This document shows, one piece after another, positions 1 through 6,091 of a DNA stretch of 6,767 nt; the stretch's first letter is position 1; every line of letters starts with the position of its first letter. The position numbers and the translations under genes are program-made. Source of the DNA: Betaproteobacteria bacterium UBA5216. Its GTDB lineage: Bacteria > Pseudomonadota > Gammaproteobacteria > Burkholderiales > SG8-41. The stretch covers positions 1-6,767 of the forward strand of contig DHVE01000062.1 of NCBI GenBank assembly GCA_002412495.1, in the 5' to 3' direction. The notes under the pieces are model-generated. The model made no database searches. It saw nothing but the letters and a program-made list of their open reading frames with translations, and was not told where the DNA came from.

Positions 1-632
1 TCATCGGCCCCAACGGCGCGGGCAAAACCACGCTGCTGGATCTGATTTGCGGGCGCACGCAGGCCAGCGTGGGCAGCATCAAGTTCAAGAATACTGAATT
101 GACGAAGATGGCGGAATACAAGCGCGTGCGCCTCGGTATCGGCCGCAAATTCCAGACGCCGTCGATCTACGAAAATCTGAGCGTGTTTCAAAACCTCGAA
201 GTGTCGTTCCCGAAGGGGCGCTCGGTACTCGGCGCACTCGCCTTCAAATGCGACGACGAAGTGAAGGCGCGGGTGCAGGTGGTCGCCGAAGACATCATGC
301 TGTCCGACAAGCTGGACCTGGAGGCGGGGCTCCTCAGCCACGGTCAGAAGCAATGGCTGGAGATCGGCATGCTGCTAATGCAGTCGCCCGAGTTGCTGTT
401 GCTCGACGAGCCGATTGCCGGCATGAGTGCGCGCGAACGTGATCTCACCGCCGAGCTGCTGCAACGTATTTGCACAGGGCGTTCCGTGATCGTAATTGAG
501 CACGACATGGAGTTCGTCAAGCGCATCGCGCACAAGGTGACTGTCATGCATCAGGGAAAAATTCTCGCCGAAGGTACGATGGAACAAGTGCAGAAAGATC
601 CAAAAGTCATTGATGTCTATCTCGGTCACTGA
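1..632 (+). CDS. urtD: Urea/short-chain amide ABC importer ATPase UrtD, 5'-truncated
   Basis: Cytoplasmic ATPase of a branched-chain-amino-acid-type (HAAT) ABC importer. With UrtE it would drive uptake of urea or small amides through inner-membrane permeases. The frame runs from the window edge (first full codon at 3), giving 209 visible residues; the N-terminus is lost and the true start lies upstream. Visible motifs, numbered from the first full codon: Walker A GPNGAGKTT at residues 2-10, Q-loop Gln at 51, signature LSHGQ at 111-115, Walker B LLLLDEP at 131-137 and H-loop EHD near 167. The segment IAGMSARERDLTAELL after Walker B and the ending VIDVYLGH are typical of UrtD rather than LivG. 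It lies 27 bp before urtE, same strand. In Methylophilus a related transporter (FmdDEF) carries amides, so the substrate here may be amides rather than urea. Confidence 0.9.
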   Translation, partial: IGPNGAGKTTLLDLICGRTQASVGSIKFKNTELTKMAEYKRVRLGIGRKFQTPSIYENLSVFQNLEVSFPKGRSVLGALAFKCDDEVKARVQVVAEDIMLSDKLDLEAGLLSHGQKQWLEIGMLLMQSPELLLLDEPIAGMSARERDLTAELLQRICTGRSVIVIEHDMEFVKRIAHKVTVMHQGKILAEGTMEQVQKDPKVIDVYLGH

Positions 633-659
633 GTTGCAAACCGTCAAGAGGAGCCCCCC

Positions 660-1349
660 ATGCTGAAAGTCACCGACCTGTTTGTGGCCTATGGCCAGAG
701 CGAAGCGCTGCACGGCATCTCGTTCGAGGGCAACCAGAACGAAACCGTCGCCATCATGGGACGCAACGGCATGGGCAAGACCACGCTATTCAAAAGCCTG
801 ATGGGTGTGTTGCCGGTGAAAAGCGGCAGCATCCAGGTGGCTGGCAATGAGGTCTCGAAAGATGAAAGTTTTCGCCGCGTGGCCAAGGGCATTGCTTACG
901 TGCCGCAGGGCCGCATGATTTTCCCCACGCTCACCGTCGAGGAAAACATTCTGACCGGGATGGAAAATGCGAAGTCGCGGCGCATTCCAGACGAAATCTA
1001 TGCGCTGTTTCCGGTGCTGTTCGATATGAAACGCCGCAAGGGCGGCAACCTGTCGGGCGGTCAGCAGCAACAACTGGCGATTGCGCGCGCGCTGGTTACC
1101 GAGCCGAAAGTATTGCTGCTCGATGAGCCGACCGAAGGCATACAGCCGTCGATCATCAAGGACATCGCCAAGGCGCTGAACGAAATACGGCAGTTAAAAA
1201 AAATCACCATCATTGTCTCGGAGCAGGTGCTGAGTTTCGCGATGGCGGTAGCCGACCGGCTGTTCGTGATCGAAGGTGGGCGCCTGGTGCATGAGACCAC
1301 GCGCGCCGATACCGACGTCACCCGCATCAAGCAGTATTTATCCGTCTAG
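660..1349 (+). CDS. urtE: Urea/short-chain amide ABC importer ATPase UrtE
   Basis: Second ATPase of the HAAT-family importer, 229 residues, the usual length. Motifs: Walker A GRNGMGKTT at 34-42, Q-loop QGR at 83-85, signature LSGGQ at 131-135 followed by the QQQLAIARAL stretch, and Walker B VLLLDEP at 151-157. Gln189 (SEQ) stands where many ABC ATPases have the H-loop His; this is also seen in LivF/UrtE proteins. The phrases DESFRRVAKGIAYVPQGRMI and EGIQPSIIKDIAKAL are characteristic of UrtE. The ATG is preceded by a GAGGAG-like ribosome binding site at about 649-654. It follows urtD by 27 bp and precedes fmdA by 56 bp. The family role is ATP hydrolysis for urea import; because formamidase and amidase genes follow directly, I infer that formamide and acetamide are possible cargo. 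Confidence 0.92.
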   Translation: MLKVTDLFVAYGQSEALHGISFEGNQNETVAIMGRNGMGKTTLFKSLMGVLPVKSGSIQVAGNEVSKDESFRRVAKGIAYVPQGRMIFPTLTVEENILTGMENAKSRRIPDEIYALFPVLFDMKRRKGGNLSGGQQQQLAIARALVTEPKVLLLDEPTEGIQPSIIKDIAKALNEIRQLKKITIIVSEQVLSFAMAVADRLFVIEGGRLVHETTRADTDVTRIKQYLSV

Positions 1350-1405
1350 TAAGAGTCATCATAAGTATTTGTTTATAAGAAATATTTCATTGAAAGGAGC
1401 ATGAC
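1350..1405 (+). promoter_or_regulatory. AT-rich spacer before fmdA: possible internal promoter and palindrome
   Basis: This gap is the longest in the operon and clearly richer in A+T than the genes beside it. It has a good -10-like TATAAG at 1374-1379 (5 of 6 to consensus), but no convincing -35 at 16-18 bp spacing. A perfect 10-bp palindrome GAAATATTTC lies at 1379-1388. The fmdA ribosome binding site AAAGGAG is at 1393-1399, six bases before the ATG at 1406. A second ATG at 1401, out of frame, lies between the two. A separate promoter for the amidase genes is possible, but this is weak evidence. Confidence 0.3.
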
Positions 1406-2635
1406 ATGCCCGATACCCTGATCAAAGTCGATCTCGCCAGTTCGCCAACGTTGAACGAGAACATTCACAACCGCTGGCACCCGGATATCCCGATGGCCTG
1501 CTGGGTCAAGCCAGGTGACGACTTCGTGCTCGAAACCTTTGACTGGACCGGCGGCTATATCAAGAACAACGACAGTGCCGACGACGTGCGCGACATTGAC
1601 TTAACCACGGTGCATTACCTGTCGGGTCCAGTGGGCGTCAAAGGTGCGCAGCCGGGTGACCTGTTAGTGGTAGACCTGCTCGACATCGGCGCCAAGCCCG
1701 ACAGCCTGTGGGGTTTCAACGGATTTTTCTCGAAGAAAAACGGCGGCGGGTTTTTGACCGATCACTTCCCGCAGGCGCAGAAATCCATCTGGGACATCGA
1801 AGGTTTGTTTACGCGTTCGCGGCACGTGCCGGGGGTGAAATTTGCTGGGCTGATTCACCCCGGGCTGATCGGCTGCCTGCCGGACCAGAAGATGCTAGAC
1901 ATGTGGAACAAGCGCGAAAGCGACTTCGTGGCCACCGATCCGATGCGCGTGCCGCCGCTGTGCGCGGCTAACAATTCCGCCACCGCCCACTTGGGCAAGG
2001 CGACGGGCGCCGCGCGAGCCAAGGCGGCTGCCGAAGGCGCGCGTACCGTGCCGCCGCGCGAGCATGGCGGCAACTGCGACATCAAGGACTTGTCGCGCGG
2101 CTCGAAGATATTTTTCCCGGTGTATGTCGATGGCGCGGGCTTAAGCGTGGGCGATCTGCACTTCAGTCAGGGCGACGGCGAGATTACCTTCTGCGGCGCG
2201 ATAGAAATGGCGGGTTGGGTGCATATGAAGGTGAGTCTGATCAAGGGCGGCATGGCGCTCTACGGTATCAAGAATCCGATCTTCAAGCCCAGCCCGATCA
2301 CGCCCACCTACAACGATTACCTGATTTTCGAGGGCATTTCGGTCGATGAATACGGCAAACAGCACTATCTCGATGTACATGTCGCTTATCGTCAGGCGTG
2401 TCTGAACGCGATTGAGTATCTGAAGAAATTCGGCTACTCGGGTGCGCAGGCACATTCCATTCTGGGCACGGCGCCGGTGCAAGGGCACATCAGCGGCGTA
2501 GTCGATATTCCCAACGCCTGCGCCACGCTCTGGCTGCCGACGCAGATATTTGAATTCGATATCAACCCGAGTGCGGCGGGCCCGGTGAAGTATCTCGACG
2601 GTTCGGTCAGCATGCCGTTGTCGCCCGACCTGTAA
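1406..2635 (+). CDS. fmdA: Formamidase FmdA (acetamidase/formamidase family)
   Basis: Cytoplasmic amidohydrolase converting formamide to formate and ammonia; it belongs to the FmdA/AmdA family, unrelated in fold to AmiE. At 409 residues it matches the roughly 407 of the Methylophilus methylotrophus enzyme, and the sequence reads as closely similar throughout. Conserved landmarks include HNRWHPDIPM at 21-30, DWTGG at 46-50, LSGPVGVKGA at 72-81, GLIHPGLIGCLPD at 148-160, the PPREHGGNCDIKDLSRGS block around 216-233 and the SQGDGEITFCGAIEMAGWVH block at 254-273. The latter two are family hallmarks and probably form the active site. The ATG at 1406 has AAAGGAG six bases upstream and fits the family N-terminus (TLIKVDL). 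fmdB follows after 32 bp. Nothing appears truncated or frameshifted. Acetamide could be a secondary substrate. Confidence 0.96.
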   Translation: MPDTLIKVDLASSPTLNENIHNRWHPDIPMACWVKPGDDFVLETFDWTGGYIKNNDSADDVRDIDLTTVHYLSGPVGVKGAQPGDLLVVDLLDIGAKPDSLWGFNGFFSKKNGGGFLTDHFPQAQKSIWDIEGLFTRSRHVPGVKFAGLIHPGLIGCLPDQKMLDMWNKRESDFVATDPMRVPPLCAANNSATAHLGKATGAARAKAAAEGARTVPPREHGGNCDIKDLSRGSKIFFPVYVDGAGLSVGDLHFSQGDGEITFCGAIEMAGWVHMKVSLIKGGMALYGIKNPIFKPSPITPTYNDYLIFEGISVDEYGKQHYLDVHVAYRQACLNAIEYLKKFGYSGAQAHSILGTAPVQGHISGVVDIPNACATLWLPTQIFEFDINPSAAGPVKYLDGSVSMPLSPDL

Positions 2636-2667
2636 TTTCCACCGGCAGCCTCGCAAGGAGTAAAGCC

Positions 2668-2994
2668 ATGCCCAACTATGAATATGAATGCGGTAAGTGT
2701 GGTGGATTTACCGCATCGCGCCCGATTGCCGAACGCAACGATCCGTTGCAATGCACAGATTGCGGCGCGCCGGCGAAGCGGGTCATTATGACCGCACCGG
2801 TATTCGCCGGTATGTCGGCGTTTACACGCAAGGCCCACGCGATCAACGAACGCGCCGCCCACGAGCCGAAGCAGAGTGCGCAGCATGGCGCCGGTTGCGG
2901 CTGCTGTAGCGCCGGCCACAAGGCCAGCACCGCGATGCCCGCGGGAAGTCCGAAATCGTTCCCGGACAAACGACCGTGGATGATCAGTCACTGA
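2668..2994 (+). CDS. fmdB: FmdB-family zinc-ribbon protein
   Basis: Small protein of 108 residues with an N-terminal FmdB/CxxC-CxxC zinc ribbon: MPNYEYEC start, Cys8-x2-Cys11 and Cys29-x2-Cys32 as the four likely zinc ligands. The middle (residues 45-70) is polar and probably helical. A second cysteine cluster follows at 77, 79 and 80 (GAGCGCCSAGH), flanked by His73 and His84. FmdB was proposed as a regulator of formamidase genes in Methylophilus, but its molecular role is not established; a metal-handling or enzyme-maturation role is equally open. The gene sits 32 bp after fmdA and 20 bp before amiE, with an AAGGAG ribosome binding site upstream of the ATG, so it is almost certainly co-expressed with both amidases. 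The C-terminal tail after residue 85 is low in recognisable structure. Confidence 0.88.
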   Translation: MPNYEYECGKCGGFTASRPIAERNDPLQCTDCGAPAKRVIMTAPVFAGMSAFTRKAHAINERAAHEPKQSAQHGAGCGCCSAGHKASTAMPAGSPKSFPDKRPWMISH

Positions 2995-3014
2995 GCTAAC
3001 CCAAGGAGACCCCC

Positions 3015-4109
3015 ATGCACCACGGCGATATATCCAGCAGCAAAGACAGTGTCGGCGTAGCCGTCGTCAATTACAAGATGCCGCGCCTGCACAGCAAGGC
3101 GGAAGTGCTCGAGAACGCGCGCAGCATCGCGAAAATGATCGAAGGCATGAAGCTCGGCTTGCCCGGCATGGACCTCGTCATCTTTCCCGAGTACAGCACC
3201 CACGGCATCATGTACGATGCGCAGGAGATGTACGACACCGCAGCCACGGTACCCGGCGCCGAAACCGAAATCTTTGCTGCGGCATGCCGCAAATCCAAAG
3301 TGTGGGGCGTGTTTTCACTGACCGGTGAGCGTCACGAAGCGCATCCGAACAAAGCGCCTTACAACACGCTGATCCTGATGAACGACCAGGGCGAGATCGT
3401 GCAGAAGTACCGCAAGATCATGGCGTGGACGCCGATAGAGGGGTGGTATCCCGGCAACTGCACCTATGTCAGCGACGGGCCGAAAGGCTTGAAAATCAGC
3501 CTGATTATCTGCGACGACGGCAACTACCCGGAGATTTGGCGCGATTGTGCGATGAAGGGAGCGGAACTGATTATCCGCTGCCAGGGCTATATGTATCCGG
3601 CGAAGGAGCAGCAGATCTTGATCTCCAAGGCCATGGCGTTCGCCAACAACACGTATGTTGCGGTGGCCAATGCGGCGGGCTTTGATGGCGTGTATTCCTA
3701 TTTTGGCCATTCCGCGATCATCGGCTTCGACGGCCGTACGCTGGGCGAATGTGGCGAAGAAGAAATGGGCGTGCAGTATGCTTCGCTTTCGAAATTTCTG
3801 ATTCGCGATTTCCGCAAAAACAGCCAGAGCGAGAATCACTTGTTCAAGCTGCTGCACCGTGGCTACACAGGACTCATCAATTCGCATGAGGGCGATCAGG
3901 GCGTGGCGGAGTGCCCTTACGAATTTTATAAACAGTGGGTCAATGATCCCGAGGTCGCACGCAAGCGCGCCGAGGCCATCACGCGCGACACGGTGGGTAC
4001 CGATGAAGCGCCGATTGAAGGCATCCCTCATGCCCCACCGGCACACCGCGCATTGCGCGTCGTCGAAGCCTCAGATACCGTCGCCGTACCGTTCGCGATC
4101 AATCAATAA
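3015..4109 (+). CDS. amiE: Aliphatic amidase AmiE (nitrilase superfamily)
   Basis: Cytoplasmic amidase that hydrolyses short aliphatic amides (acetamide, propionamide) to the acid and ammonia. The N-terminus MHHGDISSSKDSVGVAVVNY is nearly that of Pseudomonas aeruginosa AmiE, and numbering matches that enzyme. The nitrilase-type catalytic residues are present: Glu59 (FPEYS), Lys134 (KYRK), Glu142 (PIEGW) and Cys166 (IICDDGN). Other conserved blocks are RCQGYMYPAKEQQ, NAAGFDGVYSYFGHSAIIGFDGR and the HRGYTG region. Gly143 of PIEGW, rather than Pro, favours AmiE over formamidase AmiF. Residues 137 and 139 around Trp138 are Ala and Thr, where Pseudomonas AmiE has Pro and Cys. At 364 residues it is about 18 longer than the Pseudomonas enzyme, all at a divergent C-terminus. 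An AAGGAG site precedes the ATG, and the gene is last in the operon. Confidence 0.95.
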   Translation: MHHGDISSSKDSVGVAVVNYKMPRLHSKAEVLENARSIAKMIEGMKLGLPGMDLVIFPEYSTHGIMYDAQEMYDTAATVPGAETEIFAAACRKSKVWGVFSLTGERHEAHPNKAPYNTLILMNDQGEIVQKYRKIMAWTPIEGWYPGNCTYVSDGPKGLKISLIICDDGNYPEIWRDCAMKGAELIIRCQGYMYPAKEQQILISKAMAFANNTYVAVANAAGFDGVYSYFGHSAIIGFDGRTLGECGEEEMGVQYASLSKFLIRDFRKNSQSENHLFKLLHRGYTGLINSHEGDQGVAECPYEFYKQWVNDPEVARKRAEAITRDTVGTDEAPIEGIPHAPPAHRALRVVEASDTVAVPFAINQ

Positions 4110-4120
4110 CATATATATCG

Positions 4121-4161
4121 CCGCCAAAACACCGATTCTCGGCGTGGCGGGTTTGCCGCCG
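4121..4161. terminator. Convergent-gene hairpin region, possible terminator
   Basis: This 53-bp gap separates the convergent amiE and GNAT genes. CCGCCA at 4121-4126 can pair with TGGCGG at 4145-4150, with a small CCG/CGG inner stem. Alternatively GGCGG at 4146-4150 pairs with CCGCC at 4156-4160 around a 5-base loop. There is no clean run of T after either stem on the + strand; on the - strand a TTTT lies about 18 bases after the second hairpin. Transcription termination in both directions is plausible from the position only. Confidence 0.3.
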
Positions 4162-4162
4162 A

Positions 4163-4696
4163 CTACATGCCCGCACCCCTTGGCAATGTTCTAAATTCAG
4201 GCGCGTATTTGATCAGCGTTGAGGGTGGCGGGTGAGCGCGCGCCTCCAGCATGAACACCATAAAAGACTCTTCCACACCGAACTCGTTACGCAAGCCGTG
4301 CCGGCTTGCCCGCTCGAAACCGAAGCGGCTGTAATATCCGTAGTCGCCCAGTACCACGACCATGCAGGCGTCGCGGGCGTGACATTCCGCGAGGCCATTC
4401 TGCACCAGCCGGCGTCCCACGGCATGTCTTTCGTGACCCGGCACCACTGCCATCGGTCCCAATCCGTAGGCAATGACATTGAGCGGCGGATCGCACTTTA
4501 CCGGGGTAAAGACAATATGCCCGATAACGCAGCCTTCCGTCTCCGCGACGAGCGATACGGCATTCCTGCCTGCAATGCGCAATTGTTCCACCAAGTCAGC
4601 TTCGGCAGCCGTGGGAAAAGCAGCAATATGCACTTTCCGCACGGCAGCCGTGTCTTGGGTGCGCTCCTTGCGGATGGTGATCACGGGAACATCCAA
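4163..4696 (-). CDS. GNAT-family N-acetyltransferase (YhbS-like)
   Basis: Protein of up to 177 residues with a GNAT layout: beta-1/helix-1 ITIRKERTQDTAAVRKVHIAAFP (6-28), beta strands around 48-64 (VSLVAE, VIGHIVFTPV), motif A LGPMAVVPGHERHAVGRRLVQNGL (79-102), then VVVLGDYGYYSRFGFERA (113-130), which is characteristic of YhbS-like members. The family transfers acetyl from acetyl-CoA to an amine; the substrate here cannot be read. The acyl-CoA loop, usually Q/R-x-x-G-x-G/A, reads E-R-H-A-V-G (89-94), a divergent form. No ATG is available: the start is either TTG at 4696 or GTG at 4684, neither with a strong ribosome binding site, and both keep the first strand. It lies 102 bp downstream of the AlgH-type gene on the same strand and converges on amiE. 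No functional link to the amide genes is evident. Confidence 0.85.
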   Translation of the reverse strand: MDVPVITIRKERTQDTAAVRKVHIAAFPTAAEADLVEQLRIAGRNAVSLVAETEGCVIGHIVFTPVKCDPPLNVIAYGLGPMAVVPGHERHAVGRRLVQNGLAECHARDACMVVVLGDYGYYSRFGFERASRHGLRNEFGVEESFMVFMLEARAHPPPSTLIKYAPEFRTLPRGAGM

Positions 4697-4770
4697 AGGT
4701 TTTGAGGGACACGTCCTGAAATGATTCGCGCTCGACCATACCTCACCGGACGCAAATTTGGCACCTTATT

Positions 4771-4802
4771 GATCAAGGGGTTCATGCGATCAAGGGGTTC
4801 AT
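4771..4802. repeat. 15-bp tandem direct repeat at the AlgH-type gene stop codon
   Basis: Two identical copies of GATCAAGGGGTTCAT lie at 4771-4785 and 4788-4802, two bases apart (17-bp period). The second copy covers the stop codon (4799-4801) of the leftward AlgH-type gene, so in the gene's own direction one copy begins at the end of the coding sequence and the other follows directly. Each copy ends in a GATC. Recent slippage duplication is the simplest explanation; a protein-binding role is possible but unsupported. Confidence 0.85.
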
Positions 4803-5455
4803 TCGCGAAACGGCACGAGGCGCAAGTCCGGGTCAGCAAGGAATGAGATGCTAGCCGTAATGGCGTGCCGGTTGTTATCGATGCGTTTGATCAGATCTTC
4901 CCACATGCCCGTGGTGGACTTACGCAGCACCAGAGTTGAGTCGGCATCCTGAACGTACCAGAAGTTACCACGAATTTCGGACACCAACTCGCCAGGCTGC
5001 CAAACCACGATGCCGGTAAAGAAACGTGCGTGGCCGTGTTCGTTTTCGATCGCACCGTCCACTTTCTCGCGCTCAATCTCCAGATAGAGATCGGCGGCGA
5101 GCTTTATGCCGCCGGAACTCCCGGGGTTTGGGCGCTGCACCAGTGCGAATAACGCGCCGACGCTTTCAGGGCCGCCGAGGAAAATCGGGTCGGTAACTTT
5201 CTTGGACGGCTCGTGATCCGGGAACATTTCGCCGAGCGTGATCGGCGTCGGACGGTTCAGAAAGAAACCGATGTGCTGGCCATTGCCGAGTGGCGTGGCG
5301 ATCACCACGCTCGCGCCAAAGAGTTGATCGTTCAGCGATGGTGTGGCGACCAGTATCACCGGTTCTTTAACCGGATCGTTTGCGAAAGCCCACGTACTCA
5401 TCATGATGGTGGCGAGCACGCTGGTTAAAGCAACAGCAAGGTGGCGAGCAAACAT
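4799..5455 (-). CDS. Exported YqgE/AlgH-domain protein
   Basis: Protein of 218 residues. Residues 1-25 form a classical signal peptide: Arg4/His5, a hydrophobic core at about 6-21 and an AFA-ND cleavage site after Ala25. The rest aligns with the YqgE/AlgH (DUF179) domain: ILVATPSLNDQLFGASVV (34-51), GFFLNRPTPITLGEMFPD (63-80), DPIFLGGPES (89-98) and FFTGIVVWQPGELVSEIRGNFWYV (145-168), with a closing helix MWEDLIKRID. Typical YqgE/AlgH proteins are about 185 residues, lack a signal and are regarded as cytoplasmic, with no established biochemical function. The start at 5455 is chosen because AAGGAGA (5467-5461) lies five bases upstream and it opens the signal peptide; the frame stays open to a TTG at 5545, but that extension is not family-like. 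The GNAT gene follows 102 bp downstream. I infer a periplasmic, possibly membrane-associated, location. Confidence 0.87.
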   Translation of the reverse strand: MFARHLAVALTSVLATIMMSTWAFANDPVKEPVILVATPSLNDQLFGASVVIATPLGNGQHIGFFLNRPTPITLGEMFPDHEPSKKVTDPIFLGGPESVGALFALVQRPNPGSSGGIKLAADLYLEIEREKVDGAIENEHGHARFFTGIVVWQPGELVSEIRGNFWYVQDADSTLVLRKSTTGMWEDLIKRIDNNRHAITASISFLADPDLRLVPFRE

Positions 5456-6091
5456 GAAGATCTCCTTAATTAAACGTTCGTCTTCGAAATATTGCGACGC
5501 ACAAACCATGCCACAAGCGGAGAATTTTCCCTTGTAATAAAACAAATGCTTATGTTTTTATGTGTGTTAGCTCGAATTAAAGAGTGACGCTTGCGCTTCG
5601 CGCTATGTGCGAATTGCACTTTCCTGGTGCCATCGATTGGCTTGATGCCGGTAGGTAACGGATGAGTTCAATGCATTCAATCGGACCTGAAATCAGAATC
5701 ATGGTGCGCAGTCTCGATGAGAGTGTGGGGCGCCGCTATCCCTGATGACGTGACCCGTTGGCGACGCCCCTGCTCGGTTCGTTGCGATTCGTGCCGTGCG
5801 CGGGCGGCACGGTTGCAAAAGGGTCCGAAGTGCTCGGGCTGCTTTGCAGCGCCCCACCGTTGCACGATACGAGTGGCCAGTAGAGTATCTACGCCCCGTT
5901 TACAGGTTAGGCGGCTGGCGCGCGTCTTTAGTGACTGAAGGCATTTCGGTGCGGCCGAATACCTGACCCCGGGGCACCAAAATAACGCAAATTCTGGTGT
6001 GTGTGCCCGAAATTGAGCGCCACGCCCTCCTTGTAAAAGCCAAAATTTATGAACCTGTGGCATTTCTAAGGAATCTGCCGCCGGATCGCTT
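5456..6091. other. Long gene-poor intergenic region
   Basis: No convincing gene lies between the divergent AlgH-type gene and the biuret-hydrolase-like gene. The part nearest the AlgH-type gene (about 5530-5580) is AT-rich and probably carries its promoter, though I see no clean -35/-10 pair. The middle has hairpins: a 7-bp perfect stem at 5790-5796/5805-5811, a 5-bp stem with a TTT loop at 5838-5850 and a 5-bp stem TTCGG/CCGAA near 5945-5959. A - strand open frame at 5677-6150 has a composition unlike a real protein (Arg, His, Ser and Gln rich). A + strand frame from 5754 to 6110 with one internal TGA at 5964 reads more like protein in its second half, but matches nothing I recognise. A decayed gene or a structured RNA is possible; neither is shown. 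Confidence 0.5.

Noticed and set aside
69..632. GTG at 69 as the start of urtD
   Set aside because: The same frame is open back to the window edge and encodes the Walker A motif GPNGAGKTT upstream of 69, so the gene is 5'-truncated, not starting there.
2141..2656. Open frame antisense to fmdA
   Set aside because: A shadow of the strongly conserved fmdA coding sequence.
3315..4046. 243-codon open frame antisense to amiE
   Set aside because: A shadow of the clearly recognised amiE gene on the other strand.
4751..4766. GG-N10-GC on the - strand before the GNAT gene, possible sigma-54 promoter
   Set aside because: Spacing is right, but the -24 box lacks TGGCAC (it reads AGGTGC); too weak without conservation data.
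5456..5545. Longer AlgH-type protein starting at TTG 5545
   Set aside because: The extra 30 residues do not resemble the family, would bury the signal peptide inside the protein, and the strong AAGGAGA site lies just before ATG 5455.
5616..5632. Sigma-54-like TGGCAC...GTGC on the - strand upstream of the AlgH-type gene
   Set aside because: The spacing between the GG and GC elements is two bases too long.
5717..5938. + strand frame with CDSC...CSGC resembling a zinc ribbon
   Set aside because: Surrounding residues do not resemble any zinc-ribbon family, and the frame is short and Arg-rich in a G+C-rich hairpin region; probably chance.
5893..5979. tRNA-like ending GGGGCACCA with a possible acceptor GCCCC upstream
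   Set aside because: No T-arm with a TTCGA-type loop and no anticodon arm can be folded between the two strands.
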